A DNA stretch of 64,000 nt, taken from assembly GCF_021869535.1 (NCBI RefSeq), contig NW_026262712.1, positions 105,397,640 through 105,461,639 on the forward strand, in the 5' to 3' direction. The position numbers and the translations under genes were made by a program. The notes under the pieces were generated by a model, which saw only the letters and a list, made by a program, of their open reading frames with translations, was not told where the DNA came from and ran no database searches. Of this stretch, positions 12,314 through 23,230 are shown piece after piece. Position 1 is the stretch's first letter. Every line of letters starts with the position of its first letter. This DNA comes from Mytilus californianus. Lineage: Eukaryota; Mollusca; Bivalvia; Mytilida; Mytilidae.

Positions 12314-13008
12314 TTGATGACTTGTACTTGTATTTCCTTGGTATGTTTATTTATGATGTTTTTGACTTATTTGATATTTCCGTCACTAAGAACCGTACCA
12401 GGAAAAATCAATATGTCATTAGTGTTTGCAATGTTTTGTTCTCATACTGTCTATCAATTTGGGTTATACCTAACAAACAATAAGGAACTATGTTCTGCTT
12501 TCGAAATTTTTATACACAACTTGTGGTTAGCTACCTTTAGATGTTTGAGTGTATGTTCATTTCATATGTATCGTATGCTTGGTAGTATCTGCATTACTAT
12601 ACATCAATATGAAATTGCTAAGCAAACAAGAACATTCTTCTATATGTATTATACTCTTATGGAATGCCCTTTCTAATTGTTTCTTTCAACGTTGGATTGA
12701 CTTCCATTATTCATAGTGACAACTAGATAGGTTATGGTGGTCACGTGTGTTTTTTAAATCAACAAATATCTAATATTATTACATTTATCGCACCTATCGT
12801 TCTTGTATGTTGTAGTAATGTAGCCCTGTTCTCACTGACTGCTAGAACTATTGCTTCTAGTTGCAGGGTAACAGATGAACAGCTTAGACCAAATCGAAAT
12901 CAGTTCACTGTTTACGTCAAACTATTCACGATAACCAGAGTAACGTGGATTCTCCAAATAGCTGATCTTTTTAACCGTCATCTCTACAAGAAAATGCATT
13001 ATCTTTGA
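12314..13008 (+). pseudogene. GPCR pseudogene, family-B 7TM remnant
   Basis: TM1 (CISLVCLFMMFLTYLIF) is followed by the short loop PSLRTVPGKINMS, TM2 (SLVFAMFCSHTVYQFGLYL), a loop Cys in NNKELCSAFEIF, and TM3 (HNLWLATFRCLSVCSFHMYR). This order and loop are typical of 7tm_2 methuselah-like receptors. TM4 survives only in another frame near 12660 (YGMPFLIVSFNVGLTSII) and is closed by a stop. The ORF at 12745-13008 carries the loop Cys (GGHVCFLNQQ), TM5 (ITFIAPIVLVCCSNVALFSL) and a TM6-like VKLFTITRVTWILQIADLF. TM7 is not recognisable. The receptor cannot be functional. Confidence 0.75.
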
Positions 13009-13703
13009 TTGTTTGGCTCTTAATATATGTAATAGAAAAACAGTATATCTTTGTATAAAGGCAAATTGCGTGTTTCAACACCAAAATCCAAAGCGATATA
13101 TACAATCAGTCGAACAACTAGGACACATTCAACTGATTTGTAATAAAATAAAATATAATGTTACGATTATCATTCAGCATTGAAAATGTCTTTATCGATT
13201 TTTTAAATTTATTTTATTTTTTTATATGTTTGATTTATAACTAAAATTTCGGTTAAATATATGTCAACCCTTATTGTTCTGTTTCTTGTGGAAACTTGTG
13301 TAAATGACGGCTTTACACACGGATGTGCACTGATTTACATAAGAGTCGGAGAGAACATGGTTTATTTATTAGATTTCAGTACTCTGTTCCTTTTGTCCCT
13401 TTTTTCGTTTGTCTTTGTTTATTGGTTTTATGCTTAGGACCAATCTATGAAGACAAACACTTATTAGTAGAGTTCTTATGATAAGTTGTTACATTACTGT
13501 TCCAATCTTATGGTGAAGGGTTGAACATTGACAACTATGTTAAACACCACCACATTGTTTATGTTCAGGTTTATGGCGAGGAACGTATATTACATATGAA
13601 CCAGATTGCTGTATGTAATATTTGCTTTTCCTTTCTATAAAAGTAAGAAGATGTTGAATGATTACCTAGTGACAACTCTGCACAAGAAACTAAATGACAC
13701 ACA
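13009..13703. other. Non-coding, nothing recognised
   Basis: AT-rich DNA downstream of the GPCR pseudogene. No polyadenylation site or exon could be assigned with confidence. Confidence 0.45.
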
Positions 13704-15241
13704 AAAGAGGATCGAACGACACCAGAGGGACAGTCAAACTCATAGATTGAAAATAAACTGAAAACGCCATGGCTAAAAAAATAAAAAGACAAACAGACAA
13801 ATAATAGTACAGATGACACAACATAGAAAACTAAAGACTAAGCAACAAGAACTCTACCAAAACAGGGGGTGATCGTAGGTGCTCCGGAAGAGTAAGCAGA
13901 TCCTGCTCCACATGTTGGACCTGTCGTGTTGCTTATGTTATTACAAATCCGGTAAATAGTCTAATTCGGTAAGTCACATTCATGAAAAGGGAAGGGTATT
14001 TTAGTTACGACATAAGGAACATATCTGATATCATCTGTAAAACGGTTATTCAATAACGGTCAACCAACTCGTGATGGCGTCCGTAAAGTTTATGAAGGGA
14101 TGATTTCAATTTCACCATTTGGAAGTCTTGTTTTAATAGCTTCCTTGTGAGCAGCAACCCTCTATCAAGGAAATCATGATACGAAATACAAGCCCGGGAA
14201 TATCGTATCAATTAGGAGATATATACTCTGTATGCAGGCGCTGCTGGAATGTTGCTACATAGAAATGGAAAGTTCACAATTGAGAAGCTGAAATAATCTC
14301 TTTTGTCGTAAAGTTTTGTTTTCAACTGACCCTCATTGTCAATTTCTAGATGTAAGTCAGGAAATGAGGCACACTTAACTGTAGTGTCCTTTATCTCTAG
14401 TTCGATGGGATAGATTTGTTCAACATAGTCACCAAATTTTGTATTATTTAGTGAGAGAACATCATTTATATAGCGGAACGTAAAGTTAAAGGATATTGCT
14501 AACTTCTTATCTTTCTTCCTAAGAAGTTCTTGTATGAAGTCAGTCTCATATTAATAAAGAAACAAGTTGACAAGAAGAGTTGCACAATTGGTTCCCATTG
14601 GAATTCCGACAGTCTTTTGAAAAACACGTCCTCCAAACGTAACAAATATGTTGTCAATCAAGAAATCAAGCATCTTGATAGTGTCAGTTTCAGAGAATTT
14701 TTTGTTTGAATCAGAGTGAATCTTTACAAAGTAGGATGTATCCCTCCCCAAGACAAGATACTTGTATCTACGCTGGCTATTCTTTTTTTTTTATGAAACA
14801 AAGCAATAACAACTCTTTCAATTTGTCTTTTAGTTTGGAATGGGGAATACTTGTGTAAAGTGTATTAAAGTCAAATGTGCTAATACTATTGCAAGATGAG
14901 AGAGTTTTAGATTGTATGTACTCTTAAAGATCTTTGGAATTTTTTAGTAACCACATCTGATTCACGCCACCTCTAGAATAAGCAGTTACACAATAACTTT
15001 GATGCCCTGCTTTGATTGCTGATAAAATAAATGTTAATAATTTAGAAAGAGGTTTCGTGGAGCACTTGAAAGACCCAACAATATACCGCTGTTTGTAAGG
15101 ACACTTATGTAGTTGAGGTATCAAATACAGTGATGGAAGATCCAGTTCTTCATCTTTGGTTGAAATTCCAAAGGAACATAGAACAGACTTATGATTATCC
15201 AGGATTTCCTCTTTGGTAAGTGTCGTGAAAATAACAGCCAT
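13704..15241 (-). mobile_element. Penelope-like RT element, decayed copy A
   Basis: Read on the minus strand, 15241-14924 encodes LTKEEILDNHKSVLCSFGIS, LPSLYLIPQLHKCPYKQRYI and TAYSRGGVNQMW. After a shift come FDFNTLYTSIPHSKL-like sequence and 14751-14551 (FGGRVFQKTVGIPMGTNCA). It then passes through the palm and C-terminal part to a ~230-bp 3' tail ending near 13704. The YIDD catalytic box is altered here: the codon at 14464-14466 reads Asn, giving YIND. I recognise the PKLHK...GIPMGTN...YIDD arrangement as a common bivalve reverse transcriptase, most probably Penelope-like; no GIY-YIG endonuclease is visible. The copy is dead: frameshifts, missing start, catalytic change. Confidence 0.75.
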
Positions 15242-15725
15242 AGGTCACCGTGCGGCCTTTTAAAATTAGCAAAACACATTCCACATAATAAGCTTCAAAA
15301 AGCCTCTAAATGACAAATGTAACACAAATCAAACGGGAAAACTAACGGCATAATTTATGTACATATAACTAAACGAAAAATAAATATGATACATAGCAAC
15401 AAACGACAACTACTGAATTACTACCCCTGACTTGGGACAGGTACATAAATAATGTGGTGGAGTTACAGTTATTATAAGTCGCCAACACTTACCCTAACCT
15501 GTGACAGTGGTGTTACAATACAACATAAGAACATACTAGAAAAAACAGTTGAAAAACACATAGTGGACGTGACAGGGTACTTAAACATCCCCACAACAAA
15601 AAGAAGCTAGTTACATTAACAGGCAGGGAAAAACATGACCTTGTGCAATGCCTAGATATAGCTATCGACAGATTGAAAGGCCACTTTGTCATACCTAAAA
15701 AAACAGCATGAGGTTTGAAATGTGG
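15242..15725 (+). repeat. Dispersed repeat R1, 3' portion
   Basis: It starts at AGGTCACCGTGCGGCCTTTT, immediately at the edge of the Penelope-like element, and continues with CAAACGGGAAAACTAACGGC, CTGACTTGGGACAGGTACAT and a tail containing AAAGGCCACTTTGTCATACC. The 5' part seen at 16590 is missing. Confidence 0.75.
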
Positions 15726-16212
15726 AATGTCGTAACGGTGATCTTTAATTGTTTACATCTGTGTCCCTTTGGGGTATGAATAGTTGTGAGATTTTCAATC
15801 ATGCATCATGTTCTTTTTTTTAAGTTAATGATTTTTCATAATTGATTTTGAAAAAAAAATGTGAACTAATGCCTGAATCTACATTTTTTAATGCATGGTT
15901 ACTAGATCATATAACACTTTCATAATACAAACGCAATAGCAATGAAAACGAATCAACAAATCTATGAACCAATTATTCCTTTGTCAACAATTGATGAACT
16001 GTTAAACTTTATGATAAATGACAGATATTGCGTTAAATGTTGAAATTGTTTTCCATAAATAAAGATAAAGCAGGTTTAGAAAAAACAGCTTAACTTTGAT
16101 CCTACATTTCCTTTTTTTAATTATCTAAATTGAATAAAGCATAATTGGCATTTTATTCATAATGAAAAACGCGTATGAATATGTGCACTGAATATGATTT
16201 TATATAAATCTT
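15726..16212. other. Non-coding, nothing recognised
   Basis: AT-rich spacer sequence with no repeat or exon I could identify. Confidence 0.45.
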
Positions 16213-16431
16213 TTGAAAAGAACTTATTTTATCTTACCTTCTGTACATTTCTATGATTGGTTAAAAGCAACCGCGTGGAGACCGTATGTATTCCATATTG
16301 GGTTAGTAGGAGCTTATTTCAATACACCGTTAGGAGTGATGTTACGTCCCTTTATAAAAAAAATACGGTGTTGGGGAAAAGTCTTAAAGGTGTTACCAGA
16401 CGAAGAAATTGATGATGAACGATTGAAATAA
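16213..16431 (+). CDS. Short unidentified ORF, possible terminal exon
   Basis: A 72-codon frame encodes FYDWLKATAWRPYVFHIGLV followed by GAYFNTPLGVMLRPFIKKIR and ends KVLPDEEIDDERLK. Composition is more protein-like than its surroundings: balanced residues, one candidate membrane segment (about residues 22-44) and a charged C-terminus. The stretch is also less AT-rich than its flanks. AG dinucleotides just upstream (for example before AACTTATTTT at 16219 or CAACCGCG at 16269) could serve as acceptors, so it may be the last exon or a retrocopy fragment of a small membrane protein. I do not recognise the family, and no partner exon was found within the spacer of the inverted repeat that holds it. 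Confidence 0.3.
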   Translation: MKRTYFILPSVHFYDWLKATAWRPYVFHIGLVGAYFNTPLGVMLRPFIKKIRCWGKVLKVLPDEEIDDERLK

Positions 16432-16589
16432 AATCTTAAAACACATTTTAAGCTAACAAAATGTTATTGTTGTCATTTCTTTTTGTATAGACCAATAGAA
16501 GTAGGTTTTTAAAACTAACCGTATTGAAGACTTGATCACTTTGGTAGGCTTATAGACGAGTCTAAATACCACATGTTTAGATATAAAAA

Positions 16590-16915
16590 AAGAAGATGTG
16601 GTATGATTGCCAATGAGACAACTCTCCACAAGAGACCAAATGACACAGAAATTAACAACTATAGGTCACAGTACGGCCTTCAACAATGAGCAAAGCCCAT
16701 ACCGCACGGTCAGCTGTAAAAGGCCCCGAAATGACAATGTAAAACAATTCAAACGAGAAAACTAACGGCCTAATTTATGTACAAAAAATGAACGAATAAC
16801 AAATATGTAACACATAAACAAACGACAACCACTGAATTACAGGCTCCTGACTTGGGACAGGCACATGCATACAGAATGTTAGCGGGATCCCAACCCTTCC
16901 CCTAACTAGATAGTC
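16590..16915 (+). repeat. Dispersed repeat R1, 5'-complete copy
   Basis: It begins AGATGTGGTATGATTGCCAA and runs through TGAGACAACTCTCCACAAGA, CAGTACGGCCTTCAACAATG and CTCCTGACTTGGGACAGGCA. It is the best-preserved example of the family here and lies between the two Penelope-like copies. Confidence 0.85.
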
Positions 16916-16937
16916 GGTAATGGAATTAGCTGACCCC

Positions 16938-16993
16938 ATATATATATACCTTATATATGTAAATATATATATGAGGTATATATATATATATCG
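16938..16993. repeat. AT-rich microsatellite with dyad symmetry
   Basis: Interrupted TA repeats (ATATATATACC ... GAGGTATATATAT) form an imperfect palindrome. Confidence 0.7.
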
Positions 16994-17429
16994 TTTTAGG
17001 TCATTAGTACACCATGTAACTAATAGTACCACCCTGTCGGGTAACATTTTGTTTTATTAGCTGATGATACTGCTTTATTTGTAAAAACTGTAATGATTTT
17101 CTGTCTATATTAAATGAATTTACCATATATTGTAAAAATTAATTGGAAAATAAAGATTCATATTAGTATGCCTTAAGGATGATGCGCCTCTGTTTTAAAA
17201 TAACAAGCTCTAAAATACTACTTATTTTACAGAAGTCCACCATAAATATTCGTTTGCGGTCACGACACAGAATGGTAAACAAGTTTTTACCGTGGTCTCC
17301 AGGGCACAATCGGGATGAATATGAATCTATATATATAGGTAGATCTGTAAAAGGCATGAGATTGTTATGTAACACGTGCATGATGACGTTACAGTCGTCT
17401 ATATTTACGTTGTAGTTGACGTATATTAA

Positions 17430-18336
17430 TGGGAACCAATTGTGCCCCTCTTCTTGCCGACTTGTTTCTTTATTATTATGAGGCTGACTTCATACAGTAG
17501 CTTCTTAGGAAGAGAGATAAGAAGTTAGCAATATCCTTTAACTCTACGTTCCGCTATATAGATGATGTTCTCTCACTAAATAATACAAAATTTGGTGACT
17601 ATGTTGAACAAATCTATCCCATCGAACTAGAGATAAAGGATACTACAGATACAGTTAAGTCTGCCTCATATCTTGACTTACATCTAGAAATTGACAATGA
17701 GGGTCGGTTGAAAACAAAACTTTACGACAAAAGAGATGATTTCAGCTTCCCTATTGTGAACTTTCCATTTCTATGTAGCAACATTCCAGCAGCGCCTGCA
17801 TACGGAGTATATATCTCCCAATTGATACGATATTCCCGGGCTTGTGTTTCCTATCATGATTTCCTTGATAGAGGATTGCTGCTCACAAGGAAGCTATTAA
17901 ACCAAGAGTTCCAAATGGTGAAGTTGTAGTCATCCCTTCATAAATTTTACGGACGCCATCACGAGTTGGTTGACCGTTATGGAATAACCGTTTCACAGAT
18001 GATATCGGATATGTTCCTTATGTCGTAACTACAATACCCTTCCCTTTTCACGAATGTGACTTACCGAATTAGACTATTTACCGGATTTGTAATAACATAA
18101 GCAACTCGACGGGTGCCACATGTGGAGCAGGATCTGCTTACCCTTCCGGAGCACCTGAGATCACCCCCAGTTTTTGGTGGGGTTCGTGTTGCTTAGTCTT
18201 TAGTTTTCTATGTTGTGTCATCTGTACTATTATTTGTCTGTTTGTTTTTTTTATTTTTGGCCATGACGTTGTCAGTTTGTTTTCGATCTATGAGTTTGAC
18301 TGTCCCTCTGGTATCTTTCGTCCCTCTTTTAAACGG
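17430..18336 (+). mobile_element. Penelope-like RT element, decayed copy B
   Basis: The copy starts abruptly at the GIPMGTN region (AATGGGAACCAATTGTGCCC) and keeps the palm with RYIDDVLSLNN (about 17550-17580). The C-terminal part at 17708-17929 encodes LYDKRDDFSFPIVNFPFLCS and FLDRGLLLTRKLLNQEFQ. It then runs through the same ~230-bp 3' tail to AAGATACCAGAGGGAC-like sequence (minus strand) near 18336. Unlike copy A the YIDD box is intact, but the N-terminal half is absent and frames are broken. It is the reverse complement of 13704-14604. Confidence 0.75.
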
Positions 18337-19856
18337 GTCAAATGGAAAAAGAACTAACATCTGATCGGAAAAAAATGATGAAGATTATAAAACAAAATGA
18401 TATTGTCAAATGAAAATGCACCAAACAGAGTACCGTATACAGTTTTGTGAAGAGAAATGAAAATCGGGGTGATATTGAAAACATTTAGAGATCAGACAGG
18501 TCAAATTACTTTTACTACCGGGACATACACCGTTGTATAATAAAAACGGTCGTCGTAAATCTTTATCTGAAAATTCTTATGATTTTAATGAGAGAATTGA
18601 TCGACCATTCTCAAAAGAATTGTTGGATGTAAATTACATTCTGAGGGTTTCACAGGCGAAAAATAAAAAAATCACAAGCATGGATTAAAAATTTTTTTGA
18701 TAGCAGTTTTGTAGCTTTCAAATAAAGGCAAAAGATACCAAAGAGACATTCGGATGTGTAGTTAAGAGCGTTCCAGAAGAAGATACATTCAGAAAAGAGC
18801 CTCAGACGCACACAATTTATACATGCTATTTTCGTTTACTACATGTGTTTTATTTATTAAATGTTTAATATGAGTGCGGGTGTTGGAGTCAATTCTTGCA
18901 GATTATGACAATAAAGTGGCATGAATCTTAAAAAAATGACACATTGGTGAGTCGAACGAGACCGTAACAAATATCACTTAGATATGTCTTGATTTGCATT
19001 GAATATCAAAATATTGTTTAGCAAATTATTATTGTTCGAAAAAAAAACACCGATAAAACCAATCCATAATTATATTTGTCAAATTACGTCTTTCAAGAAA
19101 AACAAAGATTTATTAGAATTATTCAAGTCTATTCAACATAACTTTTTTACTGGTAATTGTTTTAATTAAAGCTCGTGAGATTAATCCATTCATTCAGTCG
19201 TTCATACAATATATTATAAACAAAAACTAAATATTCTTAGAATAACTTTGCTATAAAGTAATATGCAATGCATGTAGCATTTTAAAACAGCTATATCCAA
19301 AATCAGTACCGCAAAGTACGAATCAGAATTTTTCTATTTGACCTGACGGTAGAATTTTATTTAGCAGTACCATTCAACCTATTGTTTTGAACCTTGTGGT
19401 TGAATCATGCCAAACACATTCAGTATGTTTTATTTACATCACCTGTTTTTCTATGGATAATAAACATTTTTGTAAAAAGATCTTTTTTGGGGGTTTAATT
19501 GTGTGATCTTAAGAAAGGTTAAAAGTGTGTGATCTTTACATAGTTAATGTAATATTTTGAATGAAGAATACAATAATTTGAAATTATAAGAATTAATAAC
19601 ACCAAATAAACATTTGCATTCAAAAATTTTCTGGAATATAGTTGTTATTGGAATATATTGTAATTCTAGCATATGAAACGATTTTTTAAAAATCGACTAG
19701 TAATATAAGACATGGAATCTTATGCTTATCAAGCAACACTCCTATTCTTAACTCTAAAATACTTTACATGTATTTGCTTTTTCATTTCGTTTGCGTGTTT
19801 AATTGTAGTGTCAATGATAAAAAGTATTGTAAAATCTTTTTTCATATCAGCTTAAA
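18337..19856. other. Non-coding; short Penelope-tail scrap near 18722
   Basis: At 18722-18755 ATAAAGGCAAAAGATACCAA recalls the terminus of the Penelope-like tail. A stretch near 18510-18640 gives a coherent frame (LLLPGHTPLYNKNGRRK) but lacks splice context or a recognisable domain. Nothing else was identified. Confidence 0.4.
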
Positions 19857-21194
19857 TCACTTTAATAACCAGAATCGGGGACCGCTAGCTTTTCTAATTA
19901 ATTTGAGTTTATTGCTAGCTTCAACAAACTTTCTGCTACTATTACAATACCCACAACTAGGTTTTGCATTTACTTCCATCTCCTGAATGAATTGGTCAAT
20001 CCGTACTTCCATCTCCTGAACGCATTGGTCACTCCGTACTTCCATTTGTTTACACAGATTCAAGAATATCTCAGATTTTTTATCACCAGAATTATCATGA
20101 AACTGGGTTTTTTATCAACGCTTTATGGGAGAATACTGATGACTTTTCAATGCATGCTGTTACATATTGTTGCAGATTGTAGAATTCAGCAGTCAAAATT
20201 TCATCACTTAACTTTTTGTCACATTTATATTCCCTTTGTTCCACACATGCAGCCAATACTAGGTCTATTTTTGATAGAGTTGTGTTAGTCTGATACTCAT
20301 GCGCCAATGGTTAAATAGGGTGAGCTGTCGCTTCTGTAAGAAGATAATATGTTTATGATTTGGTGGTACTTTTATTTTTATCTTTTAAGACAAAAACGAA
20401 ATGATAGATATCATAGTGAGTGAGAAAATAAAAGGTGCTATTAATATATATATATATGATGATGAACATGAGTTTATGGTATATATAGCTTTTTCAAAGG
20501 AACAATAGTTGCACTAAGCAACAAATGAATTATTTATTCAAAACCAAATTTGACGATTGACAAACTGTAGAACATGCTTTTTTCTTGCAGTTGAAATTCT
20601 TTTTGATGATGTGAAGAGTACTGAAACGGTTCGAGTAAAATGTAAGTAGGCTTAATCAAGTGCAGAAAGAACAAAAAAGTAACAACTTATATTTTAACGA
20701 AATATTGATAATTTGAGATTTCAATGTCTTAATTTGTCTCCGGGTAAATATAACATGAAGATTTTCAGTAACTTACCACATTAGAAATATTCTGAAATAA
20801 AATACATAATTTCACGAAGAAGTTTGGTTTTGTCGTCTTTTATTCCAAACAATATGTTAAAGTTATACCTTGCAATTCTAATCCATCAAAACCAGGTAAT
20901 GTGTGTCTTAGAAAAATAGCAAACGTCGTTGGGTCTTTATCTGGAAGTTTAATGTGATGTGCGTCTTTTTCCTTTAAGTTTCCAGTAAGCATTTTCTGGA
21001 AAACTGGTGACGCCTCCATTAAATTGTCTTTGTTGACAAAAATCTTTTCATTGCCAATTTCAATGGTTAAATCCTGGAAGTTAAACGGAGAGAATGTATT
21101 TTTTGGTGGTCTGACATTCTCAGCTTCAACTTCTGTTCTCATTTTTTTGGATGTCCCTTCCATGAATATGAATACTTTTATATAACCAATATAT
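19857..21194 (-). pseudogene. BTB/POZ domain gene, broken two-exon copy
   Basis: Exon 1 (20869-21194) follows an acceptor (TTCCTTTGTAG) and holds a short 5'UTR and ATG 21163. It encodes MEGTSKKMRTEVEAENVRPP, then a BTB domain: FNFQDLTIEIGNEKIFVNKD, NLMEASPVFQKMLTGNLKEK and HHIKLPDKDPTTFAIFLRH, with donor CAAG/GTATAAC at 20869. Exon 2 (19857-20333, acceptor CTTCTTACAG) continues in phase with EATAHPI, a stop, then PLAHEYQTNTTLSKIDLVLA and AEFYNLQQYVTACIEKS. It ends, after a frame change near 20095, with a region containing two QEMEV heptad-like repeats and a CGYC motif. Lesions are the stop TAA at 20311-20313 and the 1-nt shift near 20095. BTB domains dimerise and often serve as Cullin-3 adaptors. 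The start at 21163 was chosen because the upstream Met at 21238 lies in intron/UTR sequence. Confidence 0.75.
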
Positions 21195-21239
21195 CTACAA
21201 AGGAACACAGACAAAATGGTATATTTTAAAGTAAACAAT

Positions 21240-21867
21240 TATATTATTAAAGTGAAGTGTGAACATATACCAATAAACATAATGCAATGTTGCACTAGTT
21301 CCGTGGGACCTATATGTCAATAATTTCACTTTATTAAGTGTTCACTGTTTTATGGTCTACACGTAAGTTTTATAGTCTACATGTTAAAAAAATGTATAAT
21401 ATTTCTCAAAAAAATAAAAAGTTGTGTGTTTAAATATTTAGATTAAAGCAATGGATTATATATCACCTGACGTTCTATACCATACGCAAGAACTAAATAT
21501 TTTGTTAATTTTTCATTAAAAATTCAAATTTTTCAGCATGATTTAAATCTGAGCAGCTGTGTTCATTTAAAAGTTCACTAATATGTAAGTCAAAGGCAAA
21601 TTGAGACTCTCGGTTTCTCGATTGTTACAAAATGTGCATAGTCTTTCTCCTAGATGTTTCGTTTAAATACTTTCCAGTTTCATCTCTTATTGGTAGAATA
21701 CTGCTTCTGAAATAGGCCAAGTATGATAACTCAATTTTACTAAAGTTCAATTTAATATAGTTATCAATTTAAAAAAATATTTAATTGTTCCTTTATTTTT
21801 CGTGTTTTTGACACGTTTTACAGGGAATTCCCCCGTTATCGGAATAAAAGCGACACATATTATTTTT
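21240..21867. other. Spacer between BTB copies
   Basis: AT-rich non-coding DNA. No exon or repeat was recognised. Confidence 0.45.
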
Positions 21868-22080
21868 GACAGAAATCTTTTCATTGCCAATTTCAACGGT
21901 AAAATCCTGGAAGTTAAACGGAGAAAGTGTATTTTTTGGTGGTCTGACATTCTCAGCTTCAACTTCTGTTCTCATTTTTATGGATGTTCCTTCCATGACT
22001 ATGAATACTTTTATATAACCAATATATCTACAAAGGAACACAGACAAAATGGCATATTTTAAAGTAAGCAATTAGATTAT
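21868..22080 (-). pseudogene. Partial duplicate of BTB first exon
   Basis: The sequence from the upstream acceptor region through VMEGTSIKMRTEVEAENVRP and NFQDFTVEIGNEKI is nearly identical to 21047-21250, about 820 bp away in the same orientation. Homology stops abruptly after GAAAAGATTTCTGTCAA, so the BTB core is lost. It is a truncated tandem duplication rather than a gene. Confidence 0.75.
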
Positions 22081-22239
22081 TAAAGATTTAAGTTCCTAAA
22101 AAGTCAATATTAAATGACAGTTTGGTGATGCAGTTTCTATCAAATCGGAAAAAACTATCCCATATCTTACCATATTATTCTAACCCCGATACGGACTCAT
22201 ATCCAACAAATATTTCCGTATTAATAAAGAAGTAAAATA

Positions 22240-22484
22240 ACAAAAATGCCCAACTCCGAGGAAAGTCCCTAAGCAGATGGCAAAATCAAATGCTCATACA
22301 CATCAAACGAATGGATAACAATTGCCATATATCTGACTCGGGACAGGCATTTTCTTAAAGTAGAAAATGGTGGATTAAACCTGGATTTATATATAGGTAA
22401 ACCTCTTACTTGTATGACAGTTGCATACAAATCCATTATATAAACAACGATGTGTGAACAAAACAAACAAAACATAACAGGTAA
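22240..22484 (-). repeat. Dispersed repeat R3, minus orientation
   Basis: The reverse complement matches 1866-2172 closely: CCACCATTTTCTACTTTAAG, CTTACTTGTATGACAGTTGC on the plus strand, and CAACGATGTGTGAACAAAAC. It is joined directly to the R2 copy that follows. Confidence 0.8.
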
Positions 22485-23230
22485 TAAAATTGAGAATGGA
22501 AATGGGGAATGTGTCAAAGAGACAACAACCCGACCACAGAACAGACAACAGCAGAAGGCCACCAACAGGTCTTCAATGCAGCGAGAAATTCCCGCACCCG
22601 GAGGCGTCCTTCAGCTGGCCCCTAAACAAATATATATACTAGTTCAGTGATAATGAACGCCATACTAAACTCCAAATTGTACACAAGAAACTAAAATTAA
22701 AAATAATACAAGACTAACAAAGGCTAGAGGCTCCTGACTTGGGACAGTCGCAAAAATGCGGCGGGGTTAAACATGTTTATGAGATCTCAACCTTCCCCCT
22801 ATACCTCTAGCCAATGTAGAAAAGTAAACGCATAACAATACGCACATTAAAATTCAGTTCAAGAGAAGTCCGAGTCTGATGTCAGAAGATGTAACCAAAG
22901 AAAATAAACAAAATGACAATAATACATAAATAACAACAGACTACTAGCAGTTAACTGACATGCCAGCTCCAGACTTCAATTAAACTGATTGAAAGATTAT
23001 GTCTTCATCATATGAATATCAGGCACAATCCTTCCCGTTAGGGGTTTAGTATCATACCATCATAACATATATGAGAAGAACATAACCCGTGTCATGCCAA
23101 CAACTGGTTTTTAAATAAATGTGTTTAGTGCCGATGCAAAGACCCTATAAGTGAATCAATATTAACGCCAAAATATGCAATCTTTAATGACCTGACAACA
23201 GTATCGTAACTATATCCCTTCTTAAAACTG
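22485..23230 (+). repeat. Dispersed repeat R2, long copy
   Basis: It starts AATTGAGAATGGAAATGGGG and runs through GTCAAAGAGACAACAACCCG, CCTTCAGCTGGCCCCTAAAC, TCCTGACTTGGGACAGTCGC and CATGCCAGCTCCAGACTTCA, to a 3' part with GCAAAGACCCTATAAGTGAA. Other copies are at 25130, 27155, 58850 and 59094. It shares the GACTTGGGACAG block with R1, so these families are modular. No protein is encoded. Confidence 0.8.

Larger units (their letters stand above)
13704..18336. repeat. 0.9-kb inverted repeat with 2.8-kb spacer
   Basis: Arms 13704-14604 and 17430-18336 are reverse-complementary over about 900 bp, with scattered mismatches and a few indels (for example the YIND/YIDD difference). They are the shared portions of the two element copies. 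The spacer holds the rest of copy A, two R1 copies and the ORF at 16213. Confidence 0.8.

Noticed and set aside
18510-18640. Coherent frame LLLPGHTPLYNKNGRRKS after the Penelope copy
   Set aside because: Short, no known domain, no flanking splice sites that could be supported.
22269-22565. 98-codon minus-strand ORF with membrane-like segments
   Set aside because: It crosses the R3/R2 repeat junction; the equivalent frame in the R3 copy at 1875-2141 is interrupted differently, so it is a repeat by-product.
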